A stretch of 64,000 bases of DNA from Halobaculum sp. XH14. Lineage in GTDB: Archaea; Halobacteriota; Halobacteria; Halobacteriales; Haloferacaceae. This document shows, piece after piece, positions 26,735-34,002 of this stretch; position 1 is the stretch's first letter, and the number at the start of each line of letters is the position of its first letter. Below the pieces are notes generated by a model, which saw only the letters and a program-made list of their open reading frames with translations, was not told where the DNA came from and searched no databases. Location of the stretch: positions 496,001 to 560,000 of the forward strand of contig NZ_CP134949.1 in the NCBI RefSeq assembly GCF_032116555.1, read 5' to 3'. The position numbers were made by a program, and so were the translations under genes.

Positions 26735-27099
26735 CGGACGAGGGTCACCGAAACGTGGGAGTTCAGGAGCACGAACTGTGCGATCTGGCCGAGGTTGATC
26801 TTCCCCATCGGGCTGGTCTGTCCGCCGCCGAGCGCGATGTGGTCGAACCCCTCCGACTCGGCGATGTCCACCAGCCGGCTCCCCGCGTCGCCCTCGACGC
26901 GCCGCACCGTGGCGTCGAGGTCCGCATCGCCGAGGAGGTCCCGGACGCGCGATTCGACGTCCGCCAGCGAGGCGTCCGACTCGGGGTTCTCCACGACCGC
27001 CACGGTGAGGTCGTCGCCCGCCTCCCGCGTGCGCTCGACGGTCCGTTCGAGCGCCGTGAGCGAGTCGCCGCTCCCGCCGATTCCGAGGAGCACCTTCAT
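26731..27099 (-). CDS. Universal stress protein (UspA fold)
   Basis: A 122-residue Usp-domain protein starting M-K-V-L-L-G-I-G-G-S. Near the C-terminus L-G-G-G-Q-T-S-P-M-G-K-I-N-L-G fits the G-x2-G-x9-G nucleotide-binding loop better than in the other Usp protein of the window. It is the first gene of an operon with the GNAT acetyltransferase. The ATG at 27099 is preferred over a further upstream start because it gives the usual N-terminal strand. Confidence 0.85.
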   Translation of the reverse strand: MKVLLGIGGSGDSLTALERTVERTREAGDDLTVAVVENPESDASLADVESRVRDLLGDADLDATVRRVEGDAGSRLVDIAESEGFDHIALGGGQTSPMGKINLGQIAQFVLLNSHVSVTLVR

Positions 27100-27257
27100 G
27101 GCCGAGGGGTCGGAAGCGCCGGCCAAAAGCGTGCCGCCACGGTCGACGGCGAGCGGATGCCGGGACGGGCGATCCGAGGGTTTGGGCCACCGTTCCTGTC
27201 GGCCGGGCGTCAGACGCGCGGGAACGGGTTTTTACCAGCGGGCCGGATAGGGCCGGT

Positions 27258-28133
27258 ATGGCCGATAACGCCGGGCAGGGGCGGGGACGACCGCCCGAAG
27301 GGGAGGGTGACGGGGTCGAGGGCGACCGTGCCGGGGACGCCGACGGCCGGGACGCGTCCGGGACCGAGCGCAGGGAGGACGTGGCTGGCGAGGAGACGGC
27401 CGCCGGGGATGAGGCCGTCGGCGAGGGGACCGCCGGTGCCGACGGCGCGGGGGCGACCGAGGACGAGGCCGTTCCGGGAGACGAGCCGATTTCCGGGGAC
27501 GAGGTGGCTCCGGGCGACGAACCAGCGCCCGGCGAGGACCCGGCCGCCGGCGACGACGCTGCCAGGGAGTCGCCGCCGGGGTCGGTGCCGGGGCCGGACG
27601 TCGACGCCGACGTGCCCGCGGACGTGCGGAAGTACGACCGCTTCCAGAAGATGGAGCGGGCCGAGTACGACCGCGTCAACGAGTTCCTGCGGGACCGCAC
27701 CTACGTCACGGCCCGCGAGTGGGCCATCGCGCGCCTCTGTGCGGACTTCCGGACGGAGACGGGCGTCGAGATGACGAAGATCGGCGAGAACCTCCCGCGG
27801 CTGGTGCCGTTCATGACCGACACGTACACCCCGCAGGCGGTGAACCAGGCGCGGGCATCCTTCGAGGAGAAGGTGAACAAGGCCGGCGCGACGTTCCTCT
27901 ACGGGGCGATGTGCGGCTTCTTCACCGCCGAACAGCTCGACGACATGATGTACGAGGTGACGGAAGTCGCCAAGTTCCTGCTGGAGGTCGAGGGCGTCGA
28001 CCTCGCCGTCGAGGACGAACTGGAGGCCGAGGACCGCATCTCGACGGTGATGCGGGAGGTGCGGCAGGCGAGCGCGGAGGTGCGCGGCGAGGAGGTCAAG
28101 TGTCCCGAGTGCGGGCACGTTCACGAGTCCTGA
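27258..28133 (+). CDS. DUF5806 family protein
   Basis: A 291-residue haloarchaeal protein. Residues 1-120 are disordered and built of Gly, Asp, Glu, Ala and Pro with quasi-repeats of the type P-G-D-E. Residues about 122-275 are the conserved core, starting V-R-K-Y-D-R-F-Q-K-M and including R-T-Y-V-T-A-R-E-W-A-I-A-R-L-C-A-D-F. It ends in C-P-E-C-G-H-V-H, a half zinc-ribbon. Function unknown. A T-rich GGGTTTTTACC about 20-30 bases before ATG 27258 is the probable TATA region. Confidence 0.85.
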   Translation: MADNAGQGRGRPPEGEGDGVEGDRAGDADGRDASGTERREDVAGEETAAGDEAVGEGTAGADGAGATEDEAVPGDEPISGDEVAPGDEPAPGEDPAAGDDAARESPPGSVPGPDVDADVPADVRKYDRFQKMERAEYDRVNEFLRDRTYVTAREWAIARLCADFRTETGVEMTKIGENLPRLVPFMTDTYTPQAVNQARASFEEKVNKAGATFLYGAMCGFFTAEQLDDMMYEVTEVAKFLLEVEGVDLAVEDELEAEDRISTVMREVRQASAEVRGEEVKCPECGHVHES

Positions 28134-28203
28134 ACTGCTTTCCTGGCGACTGAACGGGGCTATTTTCCGCGGGATCCGAGTGTGCTGCTCGACGTGCGCC
28201 TGC

Positions 28204-28281
28204 GATGACCGCCTCGAAAGCCCCCGCGGCGCTCGACTCCCCCGCACCACGCGGTTGGTCGAGCAGATGCGGTCGGTGCGG
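28204..28281 (+). repeat. Composite intergenic repeat, copy E (short fragment)
   Basis: Only module 1 and its flank remain: GATGACCGCCTCGAAAGCCC, then CCGCGGCGCTCGACTCC, and GAGCAGATGCGGTCGGTGCGG, which also occurs in copy B. It lies between DUF5806 and rimI. Confidence 0.65.
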
Positions 28282-28395
28282 GCCGTTCACGCGAGCGAAC
28301 CGAACGCGACGAGCGTCCGACTCCACGCCGAACGCCGACCCAAACCGACCGGAACGGCCGCTGTTCTTATCCCTCGCTCCGCCGTACACGGACCA

Positions 28396-28956
28396 ATGAC
28401 GACGTCGCGCCGCGCGTTGCCCGACGACGCCGACGGAGCGGCGAGCGGGGCGGCCGCGGACGTCGAGATCAGGCCGGCGACGCGGGCCGACCTGCTCGAC
28501 GTGTTCCGCATCGAGAAGGCCGTCTTCGACCAGCCATGGCCGTTCGCCGCGTTCGAGAAGGCGCTGAACGCGCCGGCGTTCCTCGTCGCCGACGGGCGCG
28601 ACGCGGCGGTGTCGGTCGGCGCCGACGGCGTCGCCGCGGGCGACACGCTCGGCTACGTCATCGGCGACGTGACGCCGAACCACGGGCGCGACATCGGCCA
28701 CGTCAAGGACATCGCCGTGCGCCCCGACGCGCAGGAGCTCGGGCTCGGCCGGCGGCTGCTGCGCGAGTCGCTGCGGGAACTGACGGCGGCCGGCGCGGCG
28801 GTGGTGAAACTGGAGGTGCGCGAGTCGAACCATCGCGCCCAGCAACTGTACGCCGACGAGGGGTTCGAGCCGGCCAGGCGGATCCCGCGCTACTACGCCG
28901 ACGGCGAACCGGCGTTCGTGATGGCGCTCGACCTGGAGGGGTGGGCCCGCCGGTGA
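28396..28956 (+). CDS. rimI: Ribosomal-protein-alanine N-acetyltransferase (RimI/ArdI-type GNAT)
   Basis: A 186-residue GNAT enzyme. After a 22-residue Ala/Asp-rich N-terminus it has I-R-P-A-T-R-A-D-L-L-D-V-F-R-I-E, the central V-K-D-I-A-V-R-P-D-A-Q-E-L-G-L-G-R-R-L-L (acetyl-CoA loop) and L-E-V-R-E-S-N-H-R-A-Q-Q-L-Y, the pattern of RimI and archaeal Ard1/NatA enzymes that acetylate protein N-termini. A TATA-like TTCTTATC lies about 25-30 bases before ATG 28396. Confidence 0.88.
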   Translation: MTTSRRALPDDADGAASGAAADVEIRPATRADLLDVFRIEKAVFDQPWPFAAFEKALNAPAFLVADGRDAAVSVGADGVAAGDTLGYVIGDVTPNHGRDIGHVKDIAVRPDAQELGLGRRLLRESLRELTAAGAAVVKLEVRESNHRAQQLYADEGFEPARRIPRYYADGEPAFVMALDLEGWARR

Positions 28957-29048
28957 GTCGCGCGACCGGTCGCGTCCGCTCGGCCCGACCCCCGTTCGAC
29001 GCGTGCAAGACGATGCAAAACACTTAGCCGTCTCGACCAGAATCCCCC

Positions 29049-29135
29049 GTGAGTAACCCGAACACGCGCCACGAAGCACGGGGGAACGGCCGGCAGGGCC
29101 GGGCGGGTGCGAGCACGGGAGCCTCACCGACATGA
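29049..29135 (+). other. Candidate leaderless upstream ORF before the sulfatase gene
   Basis: A GTG at 29049 opens a 28-residue frame (M-S-N-P-N-T-R-H-E-A-R, then Gly/Ala/Arg-rich) whose TGA overlaps the sulfatase ATG (ATGA). A TATA-like ACTTAG at 29022-29027 would place the transcript start near 29049. It may be a coupled leader peptide, or chance in a short leader. Confidence 0.35.
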
Positions 29136-30619
29136 CCGACACAACACCCGAGGTGGAGAACGTCCTCCTCGTCACGGTCGATTCGCTGCGAGCCGACGCG
29201 CTGGGCGGCGACCGCACGCCGGTCATCGACGACATCGCCGCCGACGGGACGACGTTCGAGAACGCCTTCGCGACGGGCAACTGGACCCCCTTTTCGTTCC
29301 CGGGCATCCTCGCCTCGCGGCCGGTGTTCGCCGAGGGGGCCGACATCGGCGTCCCGTCGACCCCGACGCTGGCGGAGGCGCTCTCGGAGGCCGGCGTCCA
29401 CACCGGCGGTTTCAACGCCGCCAACGGCTTCCTCACCGAGCACTGGGGGTACGACCGCGGCTTCGACGCGTTCGACTCGTTCGTCGGCGACGCCTCCAGC
29501 CGGTACAGCCGGTATCTCGCCGCCCACCCGACCGTGCAGGGCTGGCTCCAGTTGCTCCGTTCGCCGTTCCGCCGCGCCGCCGCGAAGCTCAACCGTTCGG
29601 ACGACGGCCGCCCCTTCGCGGACACCTCGCGCATGCTCGACGTCGAGCGGAACGCCATCTCGTTCATCGAGGAGACCGAGGGGCCGTTCTTCCTCTGGGT
29701 CCACTACATGGACCCGCACACGCCGTACGTCCCCGCGCCGCGCTACCTCCGGGCCGTCTCCTCGGACCGGGTCGGCACCGGCCGGATGCTCCGGGCACAC
29801 GTCCGAACGGGGCTCGGTCGCGCCGTCGGCCCGCGGACGCTCGCGGACCTCCACACGCTGTATCACGGCGGCGTGCGGCAGGTCGACGACAGCGTCGGCA
29901 GACTGCGGGACGCGCTCGCCGGGGCCGGACGGGCCGACGACACGGCCATCGTCTTCGCGGGCGACCACGGCGAGGAGTTCCAGGAGCATGGCCACCTGGC
30001 CCACTACCCGAAGCTGTACGACGAGCTGATCAACGTCCCGCTGGTCGTCGACGTGCCCGGCGCCGAGGGGCGGAGCCTCGAGCGCGCGGTCGGCCTCGAC
30101 GCGATTCCGCCGACCGTCGCGTCGCTACTGGGCACCGACGCCCCCGACGCCTGGGAGGGCGAGGACCTGACGGGCGCCGTTCGGGACGGCGAGTCGACCC
30201 GGCCGGCCGGTGAGTCCGAGCCGGTCGTCTCGGTCGCCGTCCGCGGCGAGGAGGTGACCCAGCAGCCCATCCCGCGCTCGCTGGTCGAGGGCGACCTGCT
30301 CGTCTCGGCCAGGACCGCCGAGTGGGCGTACATCGAGAACACCGAGACCGGCGTCGCGGAGCTGTACGACCGCCGGAACGACCCCGACCAGGAGTGGGAC
30401 CTGCTCGCCGAACCCGACGCGAACCGGCCCGCCGTCCTGACGACACTCCGGGAGACGGTCCGGGAGCACGCCGAGCGCATCGGCGGCGAGGGCTCCGAGG
30501 CCGCTCCGGATCGCGGCGACCACGGCCGCGAGGGCGACCGGACCGCGCCCGACGAGGAGGGCGAGGAGGGGATGGACTCGGCGATCGCCGACCGCCTGGA
30601 CGCGCTCGGCTACCGCTGA
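29132..30619 (+). CDS. Sulfatase-like phosphohydrolase (alkaline-phosphatase superfamily)
   Basis: A 495-residue hydrolase of the arylsulfatase/phosphodiesterase fold. The metal-binding start V-T-V-D-S-L-R-A-D is at about 14-22, and A-G-D-H-G-E-E-F-Q-E-H-G-H near 275-287 is the second metal site. The classical C/S-x-P-x-R formylglycine motif is not seen; the region reads N-W-T-P-F-S-F-P-G-I-L-A-S-R, so Thr or Ser may be the nucleophile. In haloarchaea such genes lie in glycan loci. No signal peptide is obvious. The GtrA gene follows after four bases. Confidence 0.88.
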   Translation: MTDTTPEVENVLLVTVDSLRADALGGDRTPVIDDIAADGTTFENAFATGNWTPFSFPGILASRPVFAEGADIGVPSTPTLAEALSEAGVHTGGFNAANGFLTEHWGYDRGFDAFDSFVGDASSRYSRYLAAHPTVQGWLQLLRSPFRRAAAKLNRSDDGRPFADTSRMLDVERNAISFIEETEGPFFLWVHYMDPHTPYVPAPRYLRAVSSDRVGTGRMLRAHVRTGLGRAVGPRTLADLHTLYHGGVRQVDDSVGRLRDALAGAGRADDTAIVFAGDHGEEFQEHGHLAHYPKLYDELINVPLVVDVPGAEGRSLERAVGLDAIPPTVASLLGTDAPDAWEGEDLTGAVRDGESTRPAGESEPVVSVAVRGEEVTQQPIPRSLVEGDLLVSARTAEWAYIENTETGVAELYDRRNDPDQEWDLLAEPDANRPAVLTTLRETVREHAERIGGEGSEAAPDRGDHGREGDRTAPDEEGEEGMDSAIADRLDALGYR

Positions 30620-30623
30620 CCAC

Positions 30624-31043
30624 ATGGCGACACCCACAACGAGCACCGTCGACGGTGCCACGGTCGGCCGGATCGCCCGGTTCGCCACCGTGGGGGCCAG
30701 CGCGGCCGGCGTCCAGACCGGGCTGCTCTGGGCGTTCGTGGAGCACGGCGGCGTGAACTACCTCGTCGGCGCGGCGTTCGCCATCGAGATCACCATCCTG
30801 CTCCAGTACGTGCTCAACAACGCCTGGACGTTCAGCGCCTCCCGGCACACCGGCCGGGGCGAGTACCTCCGGGGGCTGCTCAGGACGAACCTGGTTCGCG
30901 GCTCCGCCATCCCGATCCAGCTCGGGCTGCTGGCGGCGTTCGTGAGCTGGGCCGGGGCCGGCTACATCGCGGCGAACCTCGGCGCGATCCTCATCAGCGG
31001 GACGTACCGCTACCTGCTCGACGCCAGGTGGACGTGGAAGTAG
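30624..31043 (+). CDS. GtrA-family polyprenyl-sugar membrane protein
   Basis: A 139-residue protein with four TM helices, at about 18-36, 45-62, 88-105 and 110-125. The family motif N-N-A-W-T-F lies near residue 65 and the C-terminus is R-Y-L-L-D-A-R-W-T-W-K. GtrA-like proteins assist movement of polyprenyl-phosphate-linked sugars across the membrane. The four-base gap to the sulfatase-like gene suggests one operon for surface glycan modification. Confidence 0.9.
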   Translation: MATPTTSTVDGATVGRIARFATVGASAAGVQTGLLWAFVEHGGVNYLVGAAFAIEITILLQYVLNNAWTFSASRHTGRGEYLRGLLRTNLVRGSAIPIQLGLLAAFVSWAGAGYIAANLGAILISGTYRYLLDARWTWK

Positions 31044-31165
31044 GCTGGGGGCATTTCGGTCCGTGGTTGTCAATTTCGGGGTTGGTTCGTTCACCGACTC
31101 CGGTTTTCTCCGTTTAGACGGTTACTACCTGGTTCGATCTCTCAGGCCGGTTGGTCGGTGAGGTA

Positions 31166-31543
31166 GACCACTACTGTTGGCGGTGATTGTAGCCACGGCC
31201 TCCCCAGCCGATTGCGATGCTCGCTCGCAGGCTCGCTGCGCTTCTCATCCCTCGCGCGCATCCGGCGCGGACGGAGCCGCGCCGGCACGCGCCGACCGCG
31301 GCCAACTCGACCAGGCCACGTGGTGCGCGGCGGCCGCCCCTCGTGGGCGACCGCTCGTGCGAGGGACGAGCACCGCAGGCCGAAGCTCTCGTGAGCGACG
31401 CAGGAGCGAACGAGAGCACGCGGGTCGAGCGAAGCGAGTCCCGCGAAGGCCGAGAAGCGCAGGAGGCTGGCGAGAGTGAGGTGCGGTGCCGTGCGGTGGG
31501 TGGGACTGAAAGGGGCCGCGGGGGCTTTCGAGGCGGTCACCAC
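31166..31543 (+). repeat. Composite intergenic repeat, copy F (hairpin-less, two module-4 blocks)
   Basis: Fills the 606-base gap after gtrA. It starts with ACCACTACTGTTGGCGGTGA, then CCTCCCCAGCC and a forward module-4 block. A GTGCGCGGCGGCCGCCCC section follows, then a reversed module-4 block with GCGAGGGACGAGCACCGCAGG and AGCGCAGGAGGCTGG. It ends with GGTGGGTGGGACTGAAAGGG (module 3, 31494-31518) joined directly to GCGGGGGCTTTCGAGGCGG (module 1, 31518-31536). The long hairpin of copies A, D and H is absent. Confidence 0.8.
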
Positions 31544-31649
31544 GAGAGGGAAACCAACGAACGAGTCCACAGATGAGGGAACTCGCCGAACACGACGAGC
31601 CAGAATCGAGACAAGAGGGGTTTTCCCGCCCCGCCCCACACGACCGAGC

Positions 31650-32183
31650 ATGGGATACGCCTGCCCCGTCTGTGAGGTCCCCCAGCGGGACGGGGAACAC
31701 CTCGCCAACCACCTCGCGTTCACCGCGATGCTCCGGGAGGACGACCACGAGGCCTGGCTCGACGAGCACGTCCCCGGCTGGGGCGAGGAGACGCCGGGCG
31801 AACTCGCCGAGCGCGTGACCGACCACGCCGAGGAAGCCGAGTTCGACGAGGTGTTCGAGGACACGACCGAGGGGGCGGGCTCACACGACCACCCGCACGG
31901 ACACGACGGGGAGCACGATGGCGGGAGCCGCCCCGACGCGATGAACGGCCGGGAGGCTGGCGGGTTCGAGGGGATGGCCGAGGCAGTCACGGATGAGGCC
32001 GTCGAGTCGGTCATCCAGGACGCACAGGAACTGACCGAGGAGATGTACGGCTTCGACGAGGAGGAGTCCGAGGAAGCCGAGGAGGCGGGCGACAGCGGTG
32101 CCGATACCGGAGACGCCGGGGAAAACGGGCGCGATACCGGGAACGCTGACGAGGACGACGACCCCGAAGGGAACGACTCTTGA
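31650..32183 (+). CDS. DUF5810 family protein
   Basis: A 177-residue protein. The N-terminus C-P-V-C-x(n)-H-L-A-N-H-L is a C2H2-type zinc site within the first 23 residues. The middle is a His/Asp/Gly-rich stretch near 75-95 (H-D-H-P-H-G-H-D) and the tail is acidic and disordered. DUF5810 is a haloarchaeal family of unknown function and is followed by DUF5809 here. The ATG at 31650 is chosen over an upstream frame that runs through the composite repeat. Confidence 0.82.
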   Translation: MGYACPVCEVPQRDGEHLANHLAFTAMLREDDHEAWLDEHVPGWGEETPGELAERVTDHAEEAEFDEVFEDTTEGAGSHDHPHGHDGEHDGGSRPDAMNGREAGGFEGMAEAVTDEAVESVIQDAQELTEEMYGFDEEESEEAEEAGDSGADTGDAGENGRDTGNADEDDDPEGNDS

Positions 32184-32206
32184 TTCGCCCGGCCGCCTAG
32201 CCTGAC

Positions 32207-32695
32207 ATGGACACCGAGGGGACGCTGGCACCGGCGACGCCGGCCGAGGCGCGCGCGGAGTACGGATCGCTCGTGCCGGCCGCGAAGGTCGCCGTCCGCG
32301 AGGCGGCCAGGGCGATGGACTTCGACCGCGAGGAGTACCGCGACCGCGTCACCGGCGAGGTGATCGAGACCGTCCGGGACGCGCTGTTCGCGTCGCTGCT
32401 CCGGGTCCACGTCGGGACGGACGAGGAGTTCGACGAGTGGCTCGACGCGAACCCGGGGTACGGGTCGGACGTCGCCGGGAGCGAGAACGTCGAGCGCGTC
32501 GCCTGGCACCCGGTCCCGTTCGCGGGCGAGGGCGGCGTCGCCGTCGCCGCGACGTTTCAGGACGAGCGGGAGGCCGCGCTGGGGACGCTCCGCCGTCGAG
32601 CGTTCGGGGTGGTCTATCGGGAGCACGTCGCCGATTCAGACGACCACGACGACGCCGGCGTCGGCGACGACGAGGTCGACGACCCCGAGGCGTAA
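32207..32695 (+). CDS. DUF5809 family protein
   Basis: A 162-residue acidic protein, 23 bases after DUF5810 on the same strand. It has a helical centre (A-A-K-V-A-V-R-E-A-A-R-A-M-D-F-D-R-E-E-Y) and W-H-P-V-P-F-A-G-E-G-G-V-A-V-A-A-T-F near 100-117. Function unknown. The repeated pairing of DUF5810 and DUF5809 suggests a shared role, which I infer rather than know. Confidence 0.8.
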   Translation: MDTEGTLAPATPAEARAEYGSLVPAAKVAVREAARAMDFDREEYRDRVTGEVIETVRDALFASLLRVHVGTDEEFDEWLDANPGYGSDVAGSENVERVAWHPVPFAGEGGVAVAATFQDEREAALGTLRRRAFGVVYREHVADSDDHDDAGVGDDEVDDPEA

Positions 32696-32726
32696 TCGGT
32701 TTGCTGGGGGCCTCCCAAGCCGGGGT

Positions 32727-33110
32727 ATGCGACCCATCGCGCGGAACGGACTCCTCCTCCTGGTCGGCGTCGTCCTGGCGCTGCTGGCGCTCGGGGCGCT
32801 CCCGCAGTTTCTCGCCGCGGGCGACCCGTACTACCTGACCGTCGAGGGGGCCGAGGACGGCCCGACGCTCGAGGTGGACAACTTCTCGGCCCGGCAGTAC
32901 CCGTACCTGTTCGAGGCGCTTTCGAGCGACGACGGCCGGTCGTCGGCGTACCGGCGCGGACCGTGGGGCCTGAAGGAGCCGTTTACCAACTCGCCGTTCG
33001 ACGAGTTGCAGTCGCTCCTGGAGTTCGCGCCCGAGGGCGCGGCGACGGCCGAGGCCGCGTTCGTCGAGTACGAGGGGACCAGATACCGCGTGGCGGTGGT
33101 GCAGCCATGA
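32727..33110 (+). CDS. Hypothetical membrane-anchored protein (DUF7979-like)
   Basis: A 127-residue protein with one N-terminal TM helix (about 9-28) and a soluble domain outside or inside the cell. The domain has Y-Y-L-T-V-E, N-F-S-A-R-Q-Y-P-Y-L-F-E-A-L and V-E-Y-E-G-T-R-Y-R-V-A-V-V near the end, a pattern I associate with the haloarchaeal DUF7979 group. Its stop overlaps the NUDIX start (ATGA). Confidence 0.72.
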   Translation: MRPIARNGLLLLVGVVLALLALGALPQFLAAGDPYYLTVEGAEDGPTLEVDNFSARQYPYLFEALSSDDGRSSAYRRGPWGLKEPFTNSPFDELQSLLEFAPEGAATAEAAFVEYEGTRYRVAVVQP

Positions 33111-33709
33111 CCGACGGAACGGAGGAGGGTGCGGACGACGCGCCGGCGTTCGACGACGGTCGGCGACACGACTGGCCCGGCGAGCCCGAGTGGCCGGTCG
33201 TGGAGAGCGCGGTCGAGTACGAGACCGGCTGGGTGACCGCGGGCTACGATCTGGTCGAACAGCCGGACGGCACCCGGAAGCGCTACTACTGGGCGGAACT
33301 CCCGAGCGCGGTCGTGGTCGTCGCGCGGGCGGATGACCGGCTCCTGTTCGTCGAGCAGTACCGGCCGACGATCAGGCGGACGCAGCTCGAACTCCCGGCC
33401 GGCATCATCGAGGCGGGCGAGTCCGACACCGCCGCGGCCGAGCGCGAACTCCGGGAGGAGACGGGTTTCGCGGCGGGGAGTACGTCGCTGCTCCAGGAGG
33501 TCTGGTGCTGTACGGGGCTGTTGCGCCACCGCCGTGCGTTCGTGTTCGCCGAGGACCTGACGCCCGCCGAGCAGTCGCTCGACGAGAACGAGTTCCTGAC
33601 GCCCCGGTCGGTGCCGGTCGAGGAGGCGATCGACCTGGTTCGTGGCGGCTCGACGAACGACGCGACCGTCGAGGGGCTGTTGCTCGCCGAGGTCGAGGGC
33701 CTGCTCTGA
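33107..33709 (+). CDS. NUDIX hydrolase (ADP-ribose pyrophosphatase type)
   Basis: A 200-residue hydrolase of nucleoside diphosphates linked to another group. The Nudix box G-x5-E-x7-R-E-x-x-E-E-x-G is complete near 106-128 (G-I-I-E-A-G-E, then R-E-L-R-E-E-T-G-F). V-E-Q-Y-R-P and E-L-P-A-G upstream of it are typical of ADP-ribose pyrophosphatases. It is translationally coupled to the preceding membrane-protein gene. Confidence 0.9.
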   Translation: MTDGTEEGADDAPAFDDGRRHDWPGEPEWPVVESAVEYETGWVTAGYDLVEQPDGTRKRYYWAELPSAVVVVARADDRLLFVEQYRPTIRRTQLELPAGIIEAGESDTAAAERELREETGFAAGSTSLLQEVWCCTGLLRHRRAFVFAEDLTPAEQSLDENEFLTPRSVPVEEAIDLVRGGSTNDATVEGLLLAEVEGLL

Positions 33710-33782
33710 ACGGTGCTGGTTCGCCGTCGGCGCCCTCGTCGTCGGGCACGGTACGTCCCTCTATCGGCTGATCGGTGACGCG

Positions 33783-33934
33783 GATCGCTGCTTCCGGCGG
33801 TGATCGGGCCACAGTGTCGTTTCGCTCGGAGCACCCTCCTCGGAACTCACCCTCGCCACGCTCGCGTGAGCAGCCTCCTGTGCTCCTCGCGGGCGTCGAC
33901 TCAACCCCATCAGGAGGGACGGGTCACGCGCGCA
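33783..33934 (+). repeat. Composite intergenic repeat, copy I (partial)
   Basis: A shortened relative between the NUDIX and lysS genes. It has GCTTCCGGCGGTGATCGGGC (terminal-module variant), GGAACTCACCCTCGCC, CAGCCTCCTGTGCTCCTCGC and the end GGGTCACGCGCGC. Module 1 and module 3 are missing. Confidence 0.6.
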
Positions 33935-34002
33935 AAACGCCAAACAGCGCCGACCGCAGGAAATGCCCCGCGTGACCCGACCGTTCGGTCAACGCGAGAA
34001 CC

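Noticed and set aside
31494-31518. GTGGGACTGAAAG in the repeats resembles the end of some haloarchaeal CRISPR repeats
   Set aside because: Copies are single, kilobases apart and without spacers or cas genes, and the flanking modules do not fit a CRISPR array.
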